DNA from: Mycobacterium bourgelatii
GTDB taxonomy: Bacteria > Actinomycetota > Actinomycetes > Mycobacteriales > Mycobacteriaceae
Assembly (NCBI RefSeq): GCF_010723575.1
Contig: NZ_BLKZ01000001.1
Location: 1 to 64,000, forward strand
Direction: 5' to 3'
DNA: 64,000 nt
Part shown: piece by piece, positions 17,286 through 26,781 of the stretch
Layout of the letters: each line of letters begins with the position of its first letter
How positions within the stretch are numbered: the first letter of the stretch is position 1
The notes under the pieces: model-generated
Seen by the model: only the letters and a program-made list of their open reading frames with translations
Told to the model about the DNA's origin: nothing
Database searches by the model: none
Made by a program: the position numbers and the translations under genes

Positions 17286-18764
17286 CTACTCGACGGTGTA
17301 ACCCATCGGCATCAGCACGCTCTTCTGCTGCGTGAAGTGCTCGACGCCCTCGGGCCCGTTCTCGCGTCCGATACCGGAGTTCTTGTATCCGCCGAACGGA
17401 CAGCAGGGGTCAAAGGCGTACCAGTTGATCGCATACGTCCCGGTGCGGATCTGCTCCGCAACCCTGATGCCGCGGGGGATGTCGCTGGTCCACACGCTGC
17501 CGGCCAGCCCGTACACCGAGTCGTTGGCGATCTTCACCGCGTCCTCCTCGGTGTCGTAGGGAATGACCGCCAGCACCGGGCCGAAGATCTCCTCCTGCGC
17601 GATCGTCATCTTGTTGTCGACGTCGGCGAACACCGTCGGCTGAACGAAGAAACCGTTGTCCAGACCCTCGGGGCGGCCGCCGCCACAGACCAGTCGCGCG
17701 CCTTCCTCGATGCCCTTGGCGATGTATCCCTCGACCCGGGCGCGCTGCTTCTCCGATATCAGCGCGCCGATCTGCGCCCCCGGGTCCGACGGTGGCCCAA
17801 CAGGCAGCGCCTTGACGAAATTGCCTATGGCTTCCACGATTTCGTCGTAGCGCGAGCGCGGCGCCAAGATGCGGGTCTGACCCACGCAGGCCTGCCCGGT
17901 GTTCATGATCCCGGAAAACACCATCATCGGGACGGCGGTGGCCAGGTCGACATCCTCGAGCATGATCGCCGCAGACTTGCCGCCAAGCTCCAAAGTGCAG
18001 GGTTTGAGCAGCTCGGCCGCCCGCTTGCCGATCTCCTTACCGACTGCCGAGCTGCCGGTGAAGGTGAACAGGTCGACGTCGGGGTTGGACGTCAGCGCCT
18101 GGCCGGTTTCGACGCCGCCGGGTACTACCGAGAGCACCCCTTCGGGCAACCCGGCGTCGGCGAACACCTCCGCCAAAGCGTTTGCGGTCAACGGGGTTTC
18201 GGCCGCCGGCTTGAGCACCACGGTGCACCCGGCGAGCAACGCCGGTCCCAGCTTGTTGATCGCCAGGAACAGCGGTACGTTCCACGCCACGATCGCGCCC
18301 ACCACACCGATCGGTTCGCGATAGACGATGGTCTGCCCGTAGGCGCCGTTGCGAATCTCCCGCCACTTGACCTGATCGGCGGCCGGGCCGGCGAAGAAGT
18401 TCAGCGCGCCCATCGAACCCATCCAGTGCATCGTCTCGACGGTCATGGGCGGCTGGCCGGTTTCGTCGGCAAGCAACTTGGCGAAGTGCTCCTTGCGCTC
18501 CTCGAGCAACTGGGCGGCCTTGGCGAGGACGGCCGCGCGCTCATTGGGCGGGGTCGAAGGCCACGGACCGTTGTCGAACGCCGCGCGTGCCGCCGCGACG
18601 GCGGCCTCCACGTCGGCCGCCGCCGCCAACGGCACCTTGCCGACGTACTCGCCGGTGGCCGGGCAGCGCACCTCGATGACTTCATCCGTCGACGGCTCGG
18701 TCCATTTGCCGCCGATGAAAAGCTTGTCGTACTCGGTTGTCTTAGCGATTGTCGCTTCAGTCAT
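17286..18764 (-). CDS. Aldehyde dehydrogenase, Rv0223c type
   Basis: The 492-residue NAD(P)-dependent aldehyde dehydrogenase has the general base Glu259 in LELGGKS, catalytic Cys293 in NTGQACVGQT, the nucleotide-binding TFTGSSAVGKEI, and the C-terminal PFGGYKNSGIGRENG. ATG 18764 was chosen because AGGAGG lies 9 nt upstream; the frame extends 17 codons further to 18815 without family-like sequence. The substrate is unknown. The next gene upstream on the same strand is a methyltransferase about 95 bp away. Confidence 0.92.
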   Translation of the reverse strand: MTEATIAKTTEYDKLFIGGKWTEPSTDEVIEVRCPATGEYVGKVPLAAAADVEAAVAAARAAFDNGPWPSTPPNERAAVLAKAAQLLEERKEHFAKLLADETGQPPMTVETMHWMGSMGALNFFAGPAADQVKWREIRNGAYGQTIVYREPIGVVGAIVAWNVPLFLAINKLGPALLAGCTVVLKPAAETPLTANALAEVFADAGLPEGVLSVVPGGVETGQALTSNPDVDLFTFTGSSAVGKEIGKRAAELLKPCTLELGGKSAAIMLEDVDLATAVPMMVFSGIMNTGQACVGQTRILAPRSRYDEIVEAIGNFVKALPVGPPSDPGAQIGALISEKQRARVEGYIAKGIEEGARLVCGGGRPEGLDNGFFVQPTVFADVDNKMTIAQEEIFGPVLAVIPYDTEEDAVKIANDSVYGLAGSVWTSDIPRGIRVAEQIRTGTYAINWYAFDPCCPFGGYKNSGIGRENGPEGVEHFTQQKSVLMPMGYTVE

Positions 18765-18858
18765 TCCGCCGATCCTCCTCGTCGCTCCGCTTTGCATCGT
18801 CGCCGGCGGGCACATTCGCCACCCTACCCAAGGCGAGGTGAGATTAGAACATGTTCCA

Positions 18859-19626
18859 TTATCGCGGCTGGAGGACGAGCACCAGATTGCTCACCAGGAA
18901 CTCCCGCAGCACCGGTACGGAGGTCAGCCACCAGGCCCATCGTGGGTGGTAGCGGGGATATGCGGCGATCGCGGCTCCGGTGCTCTCGGCCCAGTCCAGC
19001 CCGTCGGCGGCCGACACGGCAAACAACGACGACCCGTAGTTGTTTTTCGGCGGATGGCCGTGTTTGCGGGTATAGCGGGCGGCGGCGCGGGCGCCGCCCA
19101 GGTAGTGGCGCAGCCCCGTCTCGTGCCCGCCGAACGGGCCCAGCCAGACGGTGTAGGACAGCACCACCAAGCCACCGGGCTTGGTCACCCGTAGCATTTC
19201 GCCGCCGAGCTGCCACGGCCTCCGCACGTGCTCGGCGACGTTGGACGACAGGCAGATGTCCACCGAGTTGTCGGCGAATGGCAGCGCCATGCCCGAGGCC
19301 CGCACGAAAACGTCGCGTGCGTCGGCGCGCACTGGGCCCGCGGCGTGCATTTCCGAGGGGTCCGGTTCGACGCCGATGTAGCGCACCCCGACGTCGGAGA
19401 ACGCCGAGGCGAAGTACCCCGGTCCGCCCCCGACGTCCAGCAGCGTCCGCCCGGACGCGGGCACGCCCCGGAGCGCCTGCCACAGATCGCCGACCATGGC
19501 CGCCGTGTCCGCGGCCAGGGCGCCGTAAAAGCGTGCGGGATCGGATTGTTCGTAGCGGAATTCCGACAACAGCCGCACCGATCGAGTCAACGTCGCCCGC
19601 TGCGCGAAGAGGTCGGTCACGGCCAC
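18859..19626 (-). CDS. SAM-dependent methyltransferase, Rv0224c type
   Basis: The 255-residue class I methyltransferase has SAM motif I LLDVGGGPGYF (about 62-72), acidic loop GVEPDPSEM, and motif LPFADNSVDICLSSNVAEHV, which are Methyltransf_11 features. It ends SNLVLVLQPR. The acceptor is unknown. The start is GTG 19626. It is divergent from a glycosyltransferase gene 77 bp away, as Rv0224c and Rv0225 are in M. tuberculosis, which hints at joint action on an envelope glycan or glycolipid. Confidence 0.9.
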   Translation of the reverse strand: MAVTDLFAQRATLTRSVRLLSEFRYEQSDPARFYGALAADTAAMVGDLWQALRGVPASGRTLLDVGGGPGYFASAFSDVGVRYIGVEPDPSEMHAAGPVRADARDVFVRASGMALPFADNSVDICLSSNVAEHVRRPWQLGGEMLRVTKPGGLVVLSYTVWLGPFGGHETGLRHYLGGARAAARYTRKHGHPPKNNYGSSLFAVSAADGLDWAESTGAAIAAYPRYHPRWAWWLTSVPVLREFLVSNLVLVLQPR

Positions 19627-19703
19627 TTGCCATACCCTACGGGCGAGGTGCCATCACACCATCGCTCCCGGCCTTTCGCATCCGCGGGATAGGCTGGCCA
19701 ACG

Positions 19704-20858
19704 ATGTCTACTCTGCGCTCGGTATTGCTGCTGTGCTGGCGCGATACCGGGCACCCGCAAGGCGGCGGCAGCGAGACGTATCTGCAGCGCATCGGCGCCC
19801 ACCTGGCGGCCAGCGGCATCAAGGTCACCCTCCGCACCGCCCGTTATCCCGGAGCGCCACGCCACGAGGTCGTCGACGGGGTCCAGATCAGTCGCGCGGG
19901 CGGCCGCTACACGGTGTACATCTGGGCGCTGCTGGCGATGCTCGCCGCGCGCGTCCGGCTCGGCCCGCTGCGTCACGTGCGGCCCGACGTCGTCGTCGAC
20001 ACCCAGAACGGCCTGCCCTTCCTCGCCCGATTGGCCTACGGGCAGAAGGTGGCGGTGTTGGTGCATCACTGCCACCGCGAGCAGTGGCCGGTGGCCGGCC
20101 CGGTGCTGTCCCGGCTCGGCTGGTATGTCGAGTCCAGGCTGTCGCCGTGGGTGAATCAGCGCAATCAGTACGTCACGGTGTCGCTGCCGTCGGCGCGGGA
20201 TCTGGTCGCTCTCGGGGTGGACAACCACCGGATCGCGGTGGTGCGCAACGGTCTTGACGAAGCCCCGGCGCGAACGTTGTCCGCCGAGCCCGCACCCGAG
20301 CCGCGAGTGGTGGTGTTGTCCAGGCTGGTGCCGCACAAGCAGATCGAGGACGCGCTGGACGCCGTCGCGGCGCTGCGCGGGCGCGTGCCGGGCTTGCACC
20401 TCGACGTCGTCGGTGGTGGGTGGTGGCGACAGCGGCTCGTCGACCACGTCCACCGATTGGGCATTGCGGACGTGGTGACGTTCCACGGCCACGTCGATGA
20501 CCTGACCAAACACGATGTGCTGCAAAGTTCCTGGGTGCACCTGCTGCCGTCGCGAAAAGAGGGGTGGGGGCTGGCGGTCCTGGAAGCGGCGCAGCATGCG
20601 GTGCCCACCATCGGTTACCGATCATCCGGCGGTCTGTCCGACTCGATTATCGACGGGGTCACCGGAGTGCTGGTCGACAGCCAGGCCGAGCTGGTGGACC
20701 GGCTCGAAGAGCTGCTGTCCGACCAGGTTCTGCGCCAGCAGCTCGGCGCCAAAGCTCAAGCGCGCAGTCTCGAATTCTCCTGGCGGCAGAGCGCTGAAGC
20801 GATGCGGTGTGTGCTCGACGCGGTGCAGACCGGAACGCGCGTCAGCGGCGTGGTGTAG
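19704..20858 (+). CDS. Glycosyltransferase family 4 (GT-B fold), Rv0225 type
   Basis: The 384-residue protein begins with the N-terminal Rossmann domain SVLLLCWRDTGHPQGGGSET. Its C-terminal half has VVVLSRLVPHKQIEDALDAV and the nucleotide-sugar site PSRKEGWGLAVLEAAQHAVP, matching the EX7E motif of retaining GT4 enzymes. It probably acts at the cytoplasmic face on an envelope precursor. ATG 19704 is preceded by TAGGCT (19690-19695), 8 nt away, compatible with leaderless translation. The frame is open far upstream, but that part is antisense to the methyltransferase and aldehyde dehydrogenase genes and is not coding. Confidence 0.92.
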   Translation: MSTLRSVLLLCWRDTGHPQGGGSETYLQRIGAHLAASGIKVTLRTARYPGAPRHEVVDGVQISRAGGRYTVYIWALLAMLAARVRLGPLRHVRPDVVVDTQNGLPFLARLAYGQKVAVLVHHCHREQWPVAGPVLSRLGWYVESRLSPWVNQRNQYVTVSLPSARDLVALGVDNHRIAVVRNGLDEAPARTLSAEPAPEPRVVVLSRLVPHKQIEDALDAVAALRGRVPGLHLDVVGGGWWRQRLVDHVHRLGIADVVTFHGHVDDLTKHDVLQSSWVHLLPSRKEGWGLAVLEAAQHAVPTIGYRSSGGLSDSIIDGVTGVLVDSQAELVDRLEELLSDQVLRQQLGAKAQARSLEFSWRQSAEAMRCVLDAVQTGTRVSGVV

Positions 20859-20864
20859 CCCGGC

Positions 20865-21683
20865 CTAGCCGGCCGCTACTCGGGCTAGCTTCGGCCCGGC
20901 CAGCCTCAAGGACTTGCTCTCGATCTCGGTAGCGGCGTCGACTTCGGCGGGTGAGGCCTCGCCTTCGAGCCGACGACTGCGGATTGCGTACCCGACGGCC
21001 AAGGCGGCGCACGCCGATGCGGGGGCTAGTAGCGCGTAGCCGCCGAGCCAGTTGCCGAACAGGAGTCCGGTGGCGCCGCCCACCAGGAACAGCAACAGCG
21101 TGGCCGCGAGGACGGCGAGTTTCCACTTGTCGAGTCCGTGCCGACGACTCCGGCCCAGCATCAGCCCGAGGTCGGTGACGGTGCCGGTGAAGTGCGTGGT
21201 GCGGATCGCCATCTCCCGAAAGCTGGAGGTCAGTCCGTTCTGCATGCCGAGGGCCGCGGCGGCGAACATCGCCTGCACAACGGGCGGCTCGATGCCAAGC
21301 GTGGTAATGAAGCCGTGGACTTCGGATGTCGCCACACCGACGGCGGCCAGGAGCAGCAGTGTTCCCTCAATCGTCAGCACGGCGGCATGGTGCCGACCCG
21401 TCGGATGTTCGCTGGAGCCCAGCACGGTTCCGGCGGCCAGCGCGCCTCCCCAGAAGCCGATCAGGATCGCCACCAGCAGATGACCTTCGTAGAGCAACGG
21501 GTTGGCCGTGTTCATGCCGAGTTGGGTGGTTACGCCGGTGAGATTGCCGACCGGAAAAGCGAGGACCAGCAAGGCCACCGCATTGACGAAGCCGGCAATG
21601 AATGCCAGCGAGCCGGTATAGCAGAGCAGCACTGCGCGAGGGGTCAGACGACCCTGGCGCGTCGAGGGGATCGGGAAAGTCAT
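20865..21683 (-). CDS. DUF1275 (YoaK-like) integral membrane protein
   Basis: The 272-residue protein has about six transmembrane helices; the first begins AVLLCYTGSLAFIAGFVNAV. Family landmarks include NLTGVTTQLG, FWGGALAAGTVLG, and GMQNGLTSSF with RTTHFTGTVTDLG. YoaK/DUF1275 proteins have no established function. The C-terminal ~35 residues are charged and probably cytoplasmic. It converges with the glycosyltransferase gene 6 bp away. Upstream, an AT-rich inverted repeat and a divergent winged-helix gene suggest local regulation. Confidence 0.85.
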   Translation of the reverse strand: MTFPIPSTRQGRLTPRAVLLCYTGSLAFIAGFVNAVALLVLAFPVGNLTGVTTQLGMNTANPLLYEGHLLVAILIGFWGGALAAGTVLGSSEHPTGRHHAAVLTIEGTLLLLAAVGVATSEVHGFITTLGIEPPVVQAMFAAAALGMQNGLTSSFREMAIRTTHFTGTVTDLGLMLGRSRRHGLDKWKLAVLAATLLLFLVGGATGLLFGNWLGGYALLAPASACAALAVGYAIRSRRLEGEASPAEVDAATEIESKSLRLAGPKLARVAAG

Positions 21684-21740
21684 GGTCTGGGTTCGCTCCG
21701 CGTTCTCAGTCGGTCCGTGGGCACTGATACGAAGCCTAAC

Positions 21741-21773
21741 TACCGAAATTTACTTCATCAATAAATTTTCGTA
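21741..21773. promoter_or_regulatory. AT-rich imperfect inverted repeat between DUF1275 and winged-helix genes
   Basis: TACCGAAATTTA (21741-21752) pairs with TAAATTTTCGTA (21762-21773) with two mismatches and a 9-nt spacer. It lies 58-90 bp upstream of the DUF1275 start and on the 5' side of the divergent regulator gene. It is a possible binding site for that regulator. Confidence 0.4.
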
Positions 21774-21878
21774 TGAATTCGCCATGACCGCGGAACCCGC
21801 CCGAGTGCGATGGGTCGTCGGCAAGAAGGTATGAATAGGCGAAGAGTTTTACGTGAAAGAACGGGTAAAGTTGTAGAC

Positions 21879-22190
21879 ATGAACGTCGCGGATGCCGTTC
21901 AGTCCAACAGTTCCGGCTCGGACCGTGGATGGACTTTCCTGAGCAACCACGGGCACGTGCTGCTGTGCGTGTCAATGAGCGACCCGCTGACCGCGCGCGA
22001 GTTGTCGCAGCGCATCGGCATCACGGAGCGGTCCGTGCAAACCATCCTGGCCGATCTGACCGAAGAGGGTTACCTGATCAAGTCGAAGGTCGGTCGCCGC
22101 AACGTCTACCAGCTCAATCCGAACGGACGGTTGCGCCACCCGCTGGAAGCTCGCCACACCGTCGGCGAACTCGTCGAAGCCTTGTCCTAG
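21879..22190 (+). CDS. Winged-helix transcriptional regulator (MarR/ArsR-like)
   Basis: The 103-residue protein has a single wHTH domain over about residues 18-90: WTFLSNHGHVLLCVSMSDPL, LTARELSQRIGITERSVQTI and a wing GYLIKSKVGRRNVYQLNPNG. ATG 21879 was chosen over upstream ATGs at 21810 and 21831 because -10 TAAAGT (21866-21871) ends 7 nt before it, a leaderless arrangement. The effector is unknown; no extra ligand domain is present. It may regulate the divergent DUF1275 gene. The stop overlaps the convergent Rv0226c-type gene by 4 nt. Confidence 0.8.
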   Translation: MNVADAVQSNSSGSDRGWTFLSNHGHVLLCVSMSDPLTARELSQRIGITERSVQTILADLTEEGYLIKSKVGRRNVYQLNPNGRLRHPLEARHTVGELVEALS

Positions 22191-23926
22191 TCCCCGTCGA
22201 CGTCCCGCTCGGCGTCTCTTTCGGCGTCCCTGTCGGCCGGCACCGAACTTCGCATCGACAGCCAGGCCGCACCGGCGCCGCCGATCACCAGCATCGCCAG
22301 CCAGGCCAGGTGCGCGGCGGTGGTGGCGCGGGCGTGCGCGTCGGGCGCGCGGGTTCTCGTGCCACCGATGCGATACAACGCCAACCGCTCGTCGCGGTAC
22401 GTCGGCGTCAGCGCGGCAAGGGTGCGGGCAATGGCACCCAGGTCGCCGGCGCTGTCGGATTCCACGACCAGCCAGGCCACCCCGGCCGACGCCAAAGCCG
22501 GGGGTTCCGGCCCGGTGAGGAGCAGTTCCTCGACGGCCCGCGCCTGAGTTCCTTCCCCCGGCACGGTCACACCCGAGATCACCAGGTCCCCTGAGGTCAA
22601 CACGTCCGCGCGAATCCAGCGCTGCAGTGGATCAAGCACCGGCGCGGGGCCGGCCCAGGCGAAACGCCGCATGCTGCCCGCCGGCAAGACGGCTACGGTC
22701 CCGGGTTCTGCGTTGATCGCCGCCGCCACCTGCGCCCACCCGGGCGGGTAGTGCACGGGTTCGAGCCTGCCCCACACCCCCCATGCCAGGTCTGGCAGCG
22801 CCAGGAGCAAAGCGGCGCAGCAGATCGCCGCCGTCGCCGCCGGACGCAGCCGATCCCGCAGTGTCACCACCACGCCGCCGGCGGCCAGCGCATAGCCCGG
22901 CATCGCCAGCGCGACCCACTTCTGCCCATCCCGCAGCACGCCCAGGCCGGGTACCGCATCCACCACCGTGCGCAGCACGTTCAGTCCCGGGCCCGTCGCC
23001 AAAATTGCCGGCACCACCACGGCCACCAGCGCCAGCACCAACAACGGCACCGCCACCGGTCGGTGCAGCGCGGCCGGGAGCCCGACGGCCACCACCGCCA
23101 GTAGGAGGGCGGCCGACGCCACCGTGAAAAGCGTTGTCCGCGAACCGGGTACGGCGGCGCCGTTCCAGATGCCGCCCAGGCTGGCCAAGCTGACCAGCGT
23201 GCCCAAGCCCGGTTCGGCCCGCGGTGCGAAAGCGTTGACCCCGAGCGTGTTCGCCGCGGTGTGACTGGATAGCGACGAACCCAGCGCTGCCGCGCACAGC
23301 CACGGCAACGCACCGACCAACGCGACGACACCCGTCAGCGCGGCGCAGAACAACCGTGAACGCCCGTCACCGGGTACAAACACACACGCCAGCGCCACCG
23401 CGGCCGCCAACAGCAGCCCGGTAGGGGTCAGGCCGGCCAGTGCGATCCAGAACGCCAGTTCGCAGACCCGTGCCCAACCGCCCAGGCCGGACCGCAGCTG
23501 CAGCATTGTCGTCGCGACCCAGGGCAGACAGCCGTAACCGACCAGCAGGCTCCAATGGCCCTGCAAGAGCCGTTCGGCGACATAGGGATTCCAGATCGCC
23601 AACGTGGTCGCGACGAACTGGCCGGCCGAACCCGCCTCGGGGAGTGCCGTTGCGACCAGTCGCGCCGCTCCCCATCCGGCCAGCCACAGCCCCAACACCA
23701 GCAGCGCCTTCACCAGAATCCCGCCGTCGACCACTTGCGAGGCCAATGCGACCGCGAAATCCTGCGGCGTGGCGCGCGGCGCAGCGGTCAGGCCCAGCGC
23801 GGTGTCGGACAAGTACGAGCGCGGCGTCGACACCGCGTCGCGTAGCAACAGATAGCCGGGTCTCAATAGCGGCGCAACCACCAGCAGCGCCAGAACCAGC
23901 GCGTATCCCGGCCGCAACCAACGCAC
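22187..23926 (-). CDS. Conserved polytopic membrane protein, Rv0226c type
   Basis: The 579-residue membrane protein has roughly 12 or more hydrophobic helices from residue 5 (YALVLALLVVAPLL) to about 410, then a soluble domain (MRRFAWAGPAPVLDPLQRWI, EELLLTGPEPPALASAGVAW), one late helix (LAWLAMLVIGGAGAAWLSM) and an acidic/basic tail with DRDAERDAERDVDG repeats. The layout resembles GT-C-type envelope proteins, but no catalytic motif was identified. The GTG start is 9 nt downstream of the stop of the DUF3068 gene, so the two form an operon, as Rv0227c and Rv0226c do. Confidence 0.85.
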   Translation of the reverse strand: MRWLRPGYALVLALLVVAPLLRPGYLLLRDAVSTPRSYLSDTALGLTAAPRATPQDFAVALASQVVDGGILVKALLVLGLWLAGWGAARLVATALPEAGSAGQFVATTLAIWNPYVAERLLQGHWSLLVGYGCLPWVATTMLQLRSGLGGWARVCELAFWIALAGLTPTGLLLAAAVALACVFVPGDGRSRLFCAALTGVVALVGALPWLCAAALGSSLSSHTAANTLGVNAFAPRAEPGLGTLVSLASLGGIWNGAAVPGSRTTLFTVASAALLLAVVAVGLPAALHRPVAVPLLVLALVAVVVPAILATGPGLNVLRTVVDAVPGLGVLRDGQKWVALAMPGYALAAGGVVVTLRDRLRPAATAAICCAALLLALPDLAWGVWGRLEPVHYPPGWAQVAAAINAEPGTVAVLPAGSMRRFAWAGPAPVLDPLQRWIRADVLTSGDLVISGVTVPGEGTQARAVEELLLTGPEPPALASAGVAWLVVESDSAGDLGAIARTLAALTPTYRDERLALYRIGGTRTRAPDAHARATTAAHLAWLAMLVIGGAGAAWLSMRSSVPADRDAERDAERDVDGD

Positions 23927-23935
23927 GTTGGCGGA

Positions 23936-25288
23936 TTAAGTCCGTTCGGCCGGACCCGCGGGTGGCGGTTCGGTTGGGCCGGACTCGGGCGGCGGCGCAG
24001 GCCCGGACTCGGGCGGCTTGGGATCAGCCGCTTCCGGCGGTGGCGGATCCGCGGCGGGCAGTTGCGGTTCGTCACGCAGTTCTGGACGTTGAGTGGGTAT
24101 CTTCTCGGTCACCGCCTCGGCGCCGGGCACGGGTTCCTCGAGGCCCGCGCGCCGGAAGTAGTCGGTGTCGGCCCGGTCCAGACCCGGATCGATCAGGGCG
24201 CTCTCGGTCCGCAGGCTGAACGACGCGAGTACACCGCCGGCGATCAACGCGATCAAGCCCGTTGCGACGAACGTGATGGGCAACACCCGCGTCCACAGCG
24301 CCAGCCGGTCGCGCTCGTCACGAGCCGCATTGACCTGCGATTCGATGGTGTCGGGGGTGTAAGCAACCCGGTAATCGGTCAGCGTCACCTCTGGCTTGAG
24401 CGCCTCGCGGGCGTAGTAGTGGTAGGCGTGCTCGGATTCCTTGACGATCGTGCCCGTCACGGGGTCCACCCAGAAGGTCCGCTGCGCGGCGTAGTAGCGG
24501 GTCATGGTGATCTCCTCGGCCGGGTCGCCGGGGAGGTTCCACATGCCCGCGCTCATGGTGACTTTGCCGTCGTCGTTGCCCGGGTACCGCGACAGGTAGG
24601 TCAGGGGCGCGACCAGCTTTCCGTCGGCGCTGAAACCGACGTTCTGGGTGAACCGGTAGGCGGTCAACCCGTTGATGTCTTCTTCGCCTTCGTAGTTGGC
24701 GTCGAACGCCTTCTGTGCGATCGGGTCGAAGTAGGGATATGTCTTCTTTTCCGTGTTGAACGGGAATCGATAGGAAAGGCCCTCGTGCCGCAGCAGCACG
24801 TAGTTCCGAGTGTCGGTCTTGGGGTGCTTGGGGTCATCCGGTGCATCGCCGGGCTTACGCGGGAAAATCGGCTCCAACAGGGCGTTGTGCAGCTTGTTGT
24901 CGTCGGACAACGCCATCGCCGTTGAGCGGTTCAGCGTGACCCGGTCGACCATCGCCAGCAGCAACCCCGTCTCCTGCTGCTTGTCGGTTCGCCGGACCGA
25001 GGTGCCGACCTGCAGCGTGACGATGTCGGCGTTGGCCGGGGCCTCTACCTTTACCTCTTGCCGAGACAAAATGGGCGCGTCGTCGATGACGAGATGTTCG
25101 GTGGCGAGCGACGCCGAGTCCAGCGCTTGCCCGCGGCCCTGGCTAAGCAGCGTGGTGTCGATGTCCAGCGGAATCTTGGTGATCTTGTCGCGGGTGTAGG
25201 TCGACAGCAGCAGGGCGGCGATCAGCAGCGCGGCACCGAGGCCAATAATTCCGCACGCGGCGATCCGCAACCTGACGGCTCGGTTCAC
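23936..25288 (-). CDS. DUF3068 membrane-anchored protein, Rv0227c type
   Basis: The 450-residue protein has one N-terminal helix (IIGLGAALLIAALLLSTYT), a large extracytoplasmic domain (about 35-345) with TRNYVLLRHEGLSYRFPFNT and MTRYYAAQRTFWVDPVTGTI, a second helix (VLPITFVATGLIALIAGGVL), and a Pro/Glu-rich cytoplasmic tail. This is the DUF3068 layout. An envelope role is likely, but the biochemical function is unknown. It is the first gene of an operon with the Rv0226c-type protein and is divergent from an acyltransferase gene. Confidence 0.87.
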   Translation of the reverse strand: MNRAVRLRIAACGIIGLGAALLIAALLLSTYTRDKITKIPLDIDTTLLSQGRGQALDSASLATEHLVIDDAPILSRQEVKVEAPANADIVTLQVGTSVRRTDKQQETGLLLAMVDRVTLNRSTAMALSDDNKLHNALLEPIFPRKPGDAPDDPKHPKTDTRNYVLLRHEGLSYRFPFNTEKKTYPYFDPIAQKAFDANYEGEEDINGLTAYRFTQNVGFSADGKLVAPLTYLSRYPGNDDGKVTMSAGMWNLPGDPAEEITMTRYYAAQRTFWVDPVTGTIVKESEHAYHYYAREALKPEVTLTDYRVAYTPDTIESQVNAARDERDRLALWTRVLPITFVATGLIALIAGGVLASFSLRTESALIDPGLDRADTDYFRRAGLEEPVPGAEAVTEKIPTQRPELRDEPQLPAADPPPPEAADPKPPESGPAPPPESGPTEPPPAGPAERT

Positions 25289-25425
25289 GTTGCAGTGACC
25301 TCCTTGTTCTTACGGACTCGCAAGCAGTGCGGGAATCTGTTTGACCCTAACAGCAGATTGTGTGCGTCGGTCGTACGAATCCGGTGTACCCCATCGGGCC
25401 GTCGGCACCGCACAGGCAGACTGAG

Positions 25426-26637
25426 ATGGTGACCGAGCAGGCGACCCCGCCGGCAACGCAACAGGCGACCCCAACGGCGGCCCAAGAGGTGGCCCAACAG
25501 GTAGGCGGAACTCGGAGCTTCCTGCCCGCCGTCGAAGGCATGCGCGCCTGTGCCGCGATGGGCGTCGTCGTCACCCACGTCGCTTTCCAGACGGGCCACT
25601 CCAGCGGTGTGGACGGTCGGCTGTTCGGCCGTTTCGATTTGGCCGTCGCCGTGTTCTTCGCACTGTCCGGCTTTCTGCTGTGGCGTGGGCACGCGGCGGC
25701 GGCACGTGGGTTGCGGCCGCGGCCGTCGACCGGCCACTACCTGCGCTCCCGGGTAGTCCGCATCATGCCCGCCTACGTGGTCGCGGTGGTGGTAATTCTG
25801 TCGCTGCTGCCCGAGTCGGACAATGCCAGCTTGACCGTCTGGTTGGCCAACCTGACGCTGACCCAGATCTACGTGCCGCTGACCCTGACCGCTGGGCTCA
25901 CGCAGATGTGGAGCCTGTCCGTCGAGGTCAGTTTTTACCTCGCATTGCCCATTTTCGCGCTGCTGGCCCGCCGGATTCCGGTTGGCGCGCGGGTGCCGGC
26001 GATCGCCGCGTTGGGGGTGCTCAGCTGGGCGTGGGCCTGGGTGCCGCTCACCGGCGGTCCGGGCGCCAACCCGATGAACTGGCCGCCGGCGTTCTTCTCC
26101 TGGTTCGCCGCCGGGATGCTGCTGGCGGAGTGGGTGCACAGCCCGGTCGGGCTGCCGCACAGGTTGGCGCGTCGCCGGGTGCTGATGGCCGTGGTCGCGG
26201 TGGCCGCCTACCTGGTGGCGGCCTCTCCGGTGGCCGGTCCGGCCGGCTTGGTGACGAGCACGCCGGCCCAGTTCGCGATCAAGACGGCAATGGGCTCGGT
26301 GGTCGCGATCGCCCTGGTGGCGCCGCTGGTGCTGGACCGCCCCGACACCCCGCACCGCTTGCTGGGCAGCACGTTCATGGTCACCCTGGGCCGCTGGTCG
26401 TACGGCCTGTTCATCTGGCACCTGGCCGCACTGGACATGGTGTTCCCGGTCATTGGCGCGTTCGCGTTCAACGGCCATATGCCGACGGTGTTGCTGTTGA
26501 CCCTGGTCTTCGGCTGGGCGATCGCCGCGGTCAGCTACGCGCTGGTGGAGTCACCGTGCCGGGAGGCGTTGCGCCGCTGGGAGCGGCGCCGGCCGGCCGA
26601 GCCGCGCGACAGCGAAGCCGACGCGATAGCGCCGTAG
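25426..26637 (+). CDS. Acyltransferase 3 family membrane protein, Rv0228 type
   Basis: The 403-residue protein has about ten transmembrane helices and is homologous to O-acyltransferases that modify envelope glycans. After a hydrophilic Gln/Thr-rich N-terminus it shows RSFLPAVEGMRACAAMGVVV then THVAF, with the conserved early Arg and His of the family. FDLAVAVFFALSGFLLWRG, LRSRVVRIMPAYV and WSLSVEVSFYLALPIFALL are further family landmarks. ATG 25426 is preferred to GTG 25360, which adds an unconserved Pro-rich stretch. The donor and acceptor are unknown. Confidence 0.9.
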   Translation: MVTEQATPPATQQATPTAAQEVAQQVGGTRSFLPAVEGMRACAAMGVVVTHVAFQTGHSSGVDGRLFGRFDLAVAVFFALSGFLLWRGHAAAARGLRPRPSTGHYLRSRVVRIMPAYVVAVVVILSLLPESDNASLTVWLANLTLTQIYVPLTLTAGLTQMWSLSVEVSFYLALPIFALLARRIPVGARVPAIAALGVLSWAWAWVPLTGGPGANPMNWPPAFFSWFAAGMLLAEWVHSPVGLPHRLARRRVLMAVVAVAAYLVAASPVAGPAGLVTSTPAQFAIKTAMGSVVAIALVAPLVLDRPDTPHRLLGSTFMVTLGRWSYGLFIWHLAALDMVFPVIGAFAFNGHMPTVLLLTLVFGWAIAAVSYALVESPCREALRRWERRRPAEPRDSEADAIAP

Positions 26638-26781
26638 CTCGCCACGCCGACGCCGGACAACACGCCGTTAATTGTCTAAAACGTAATAAATCCTGGTCAG
26701 GCGCTTCGCGAGACTTTATTCTCAGGACGCGGGGACGACGCCTACTAGTTCGGGGCACTGCGAAAAACGCGGAGCGGGCAA

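Noticed and set aside
17337..20858. A 1173-codon open frame on the plus strand ending with the glycosyltransferase
   Set aside because: Only the part from ATG 19704 shows protein-family features. The upstream two thirds are antisense to the aldehyde dehydrogenase and methyltransferase genes, and their openness is due to high GC.
21846..21868. SigF-like promoter before the winged-helix gene
   Set aside because: GTTT and GGGTAA are only 13 bp apart, short of the usual 15-17, and the leaderless -10 TAAAGT explains the start better.
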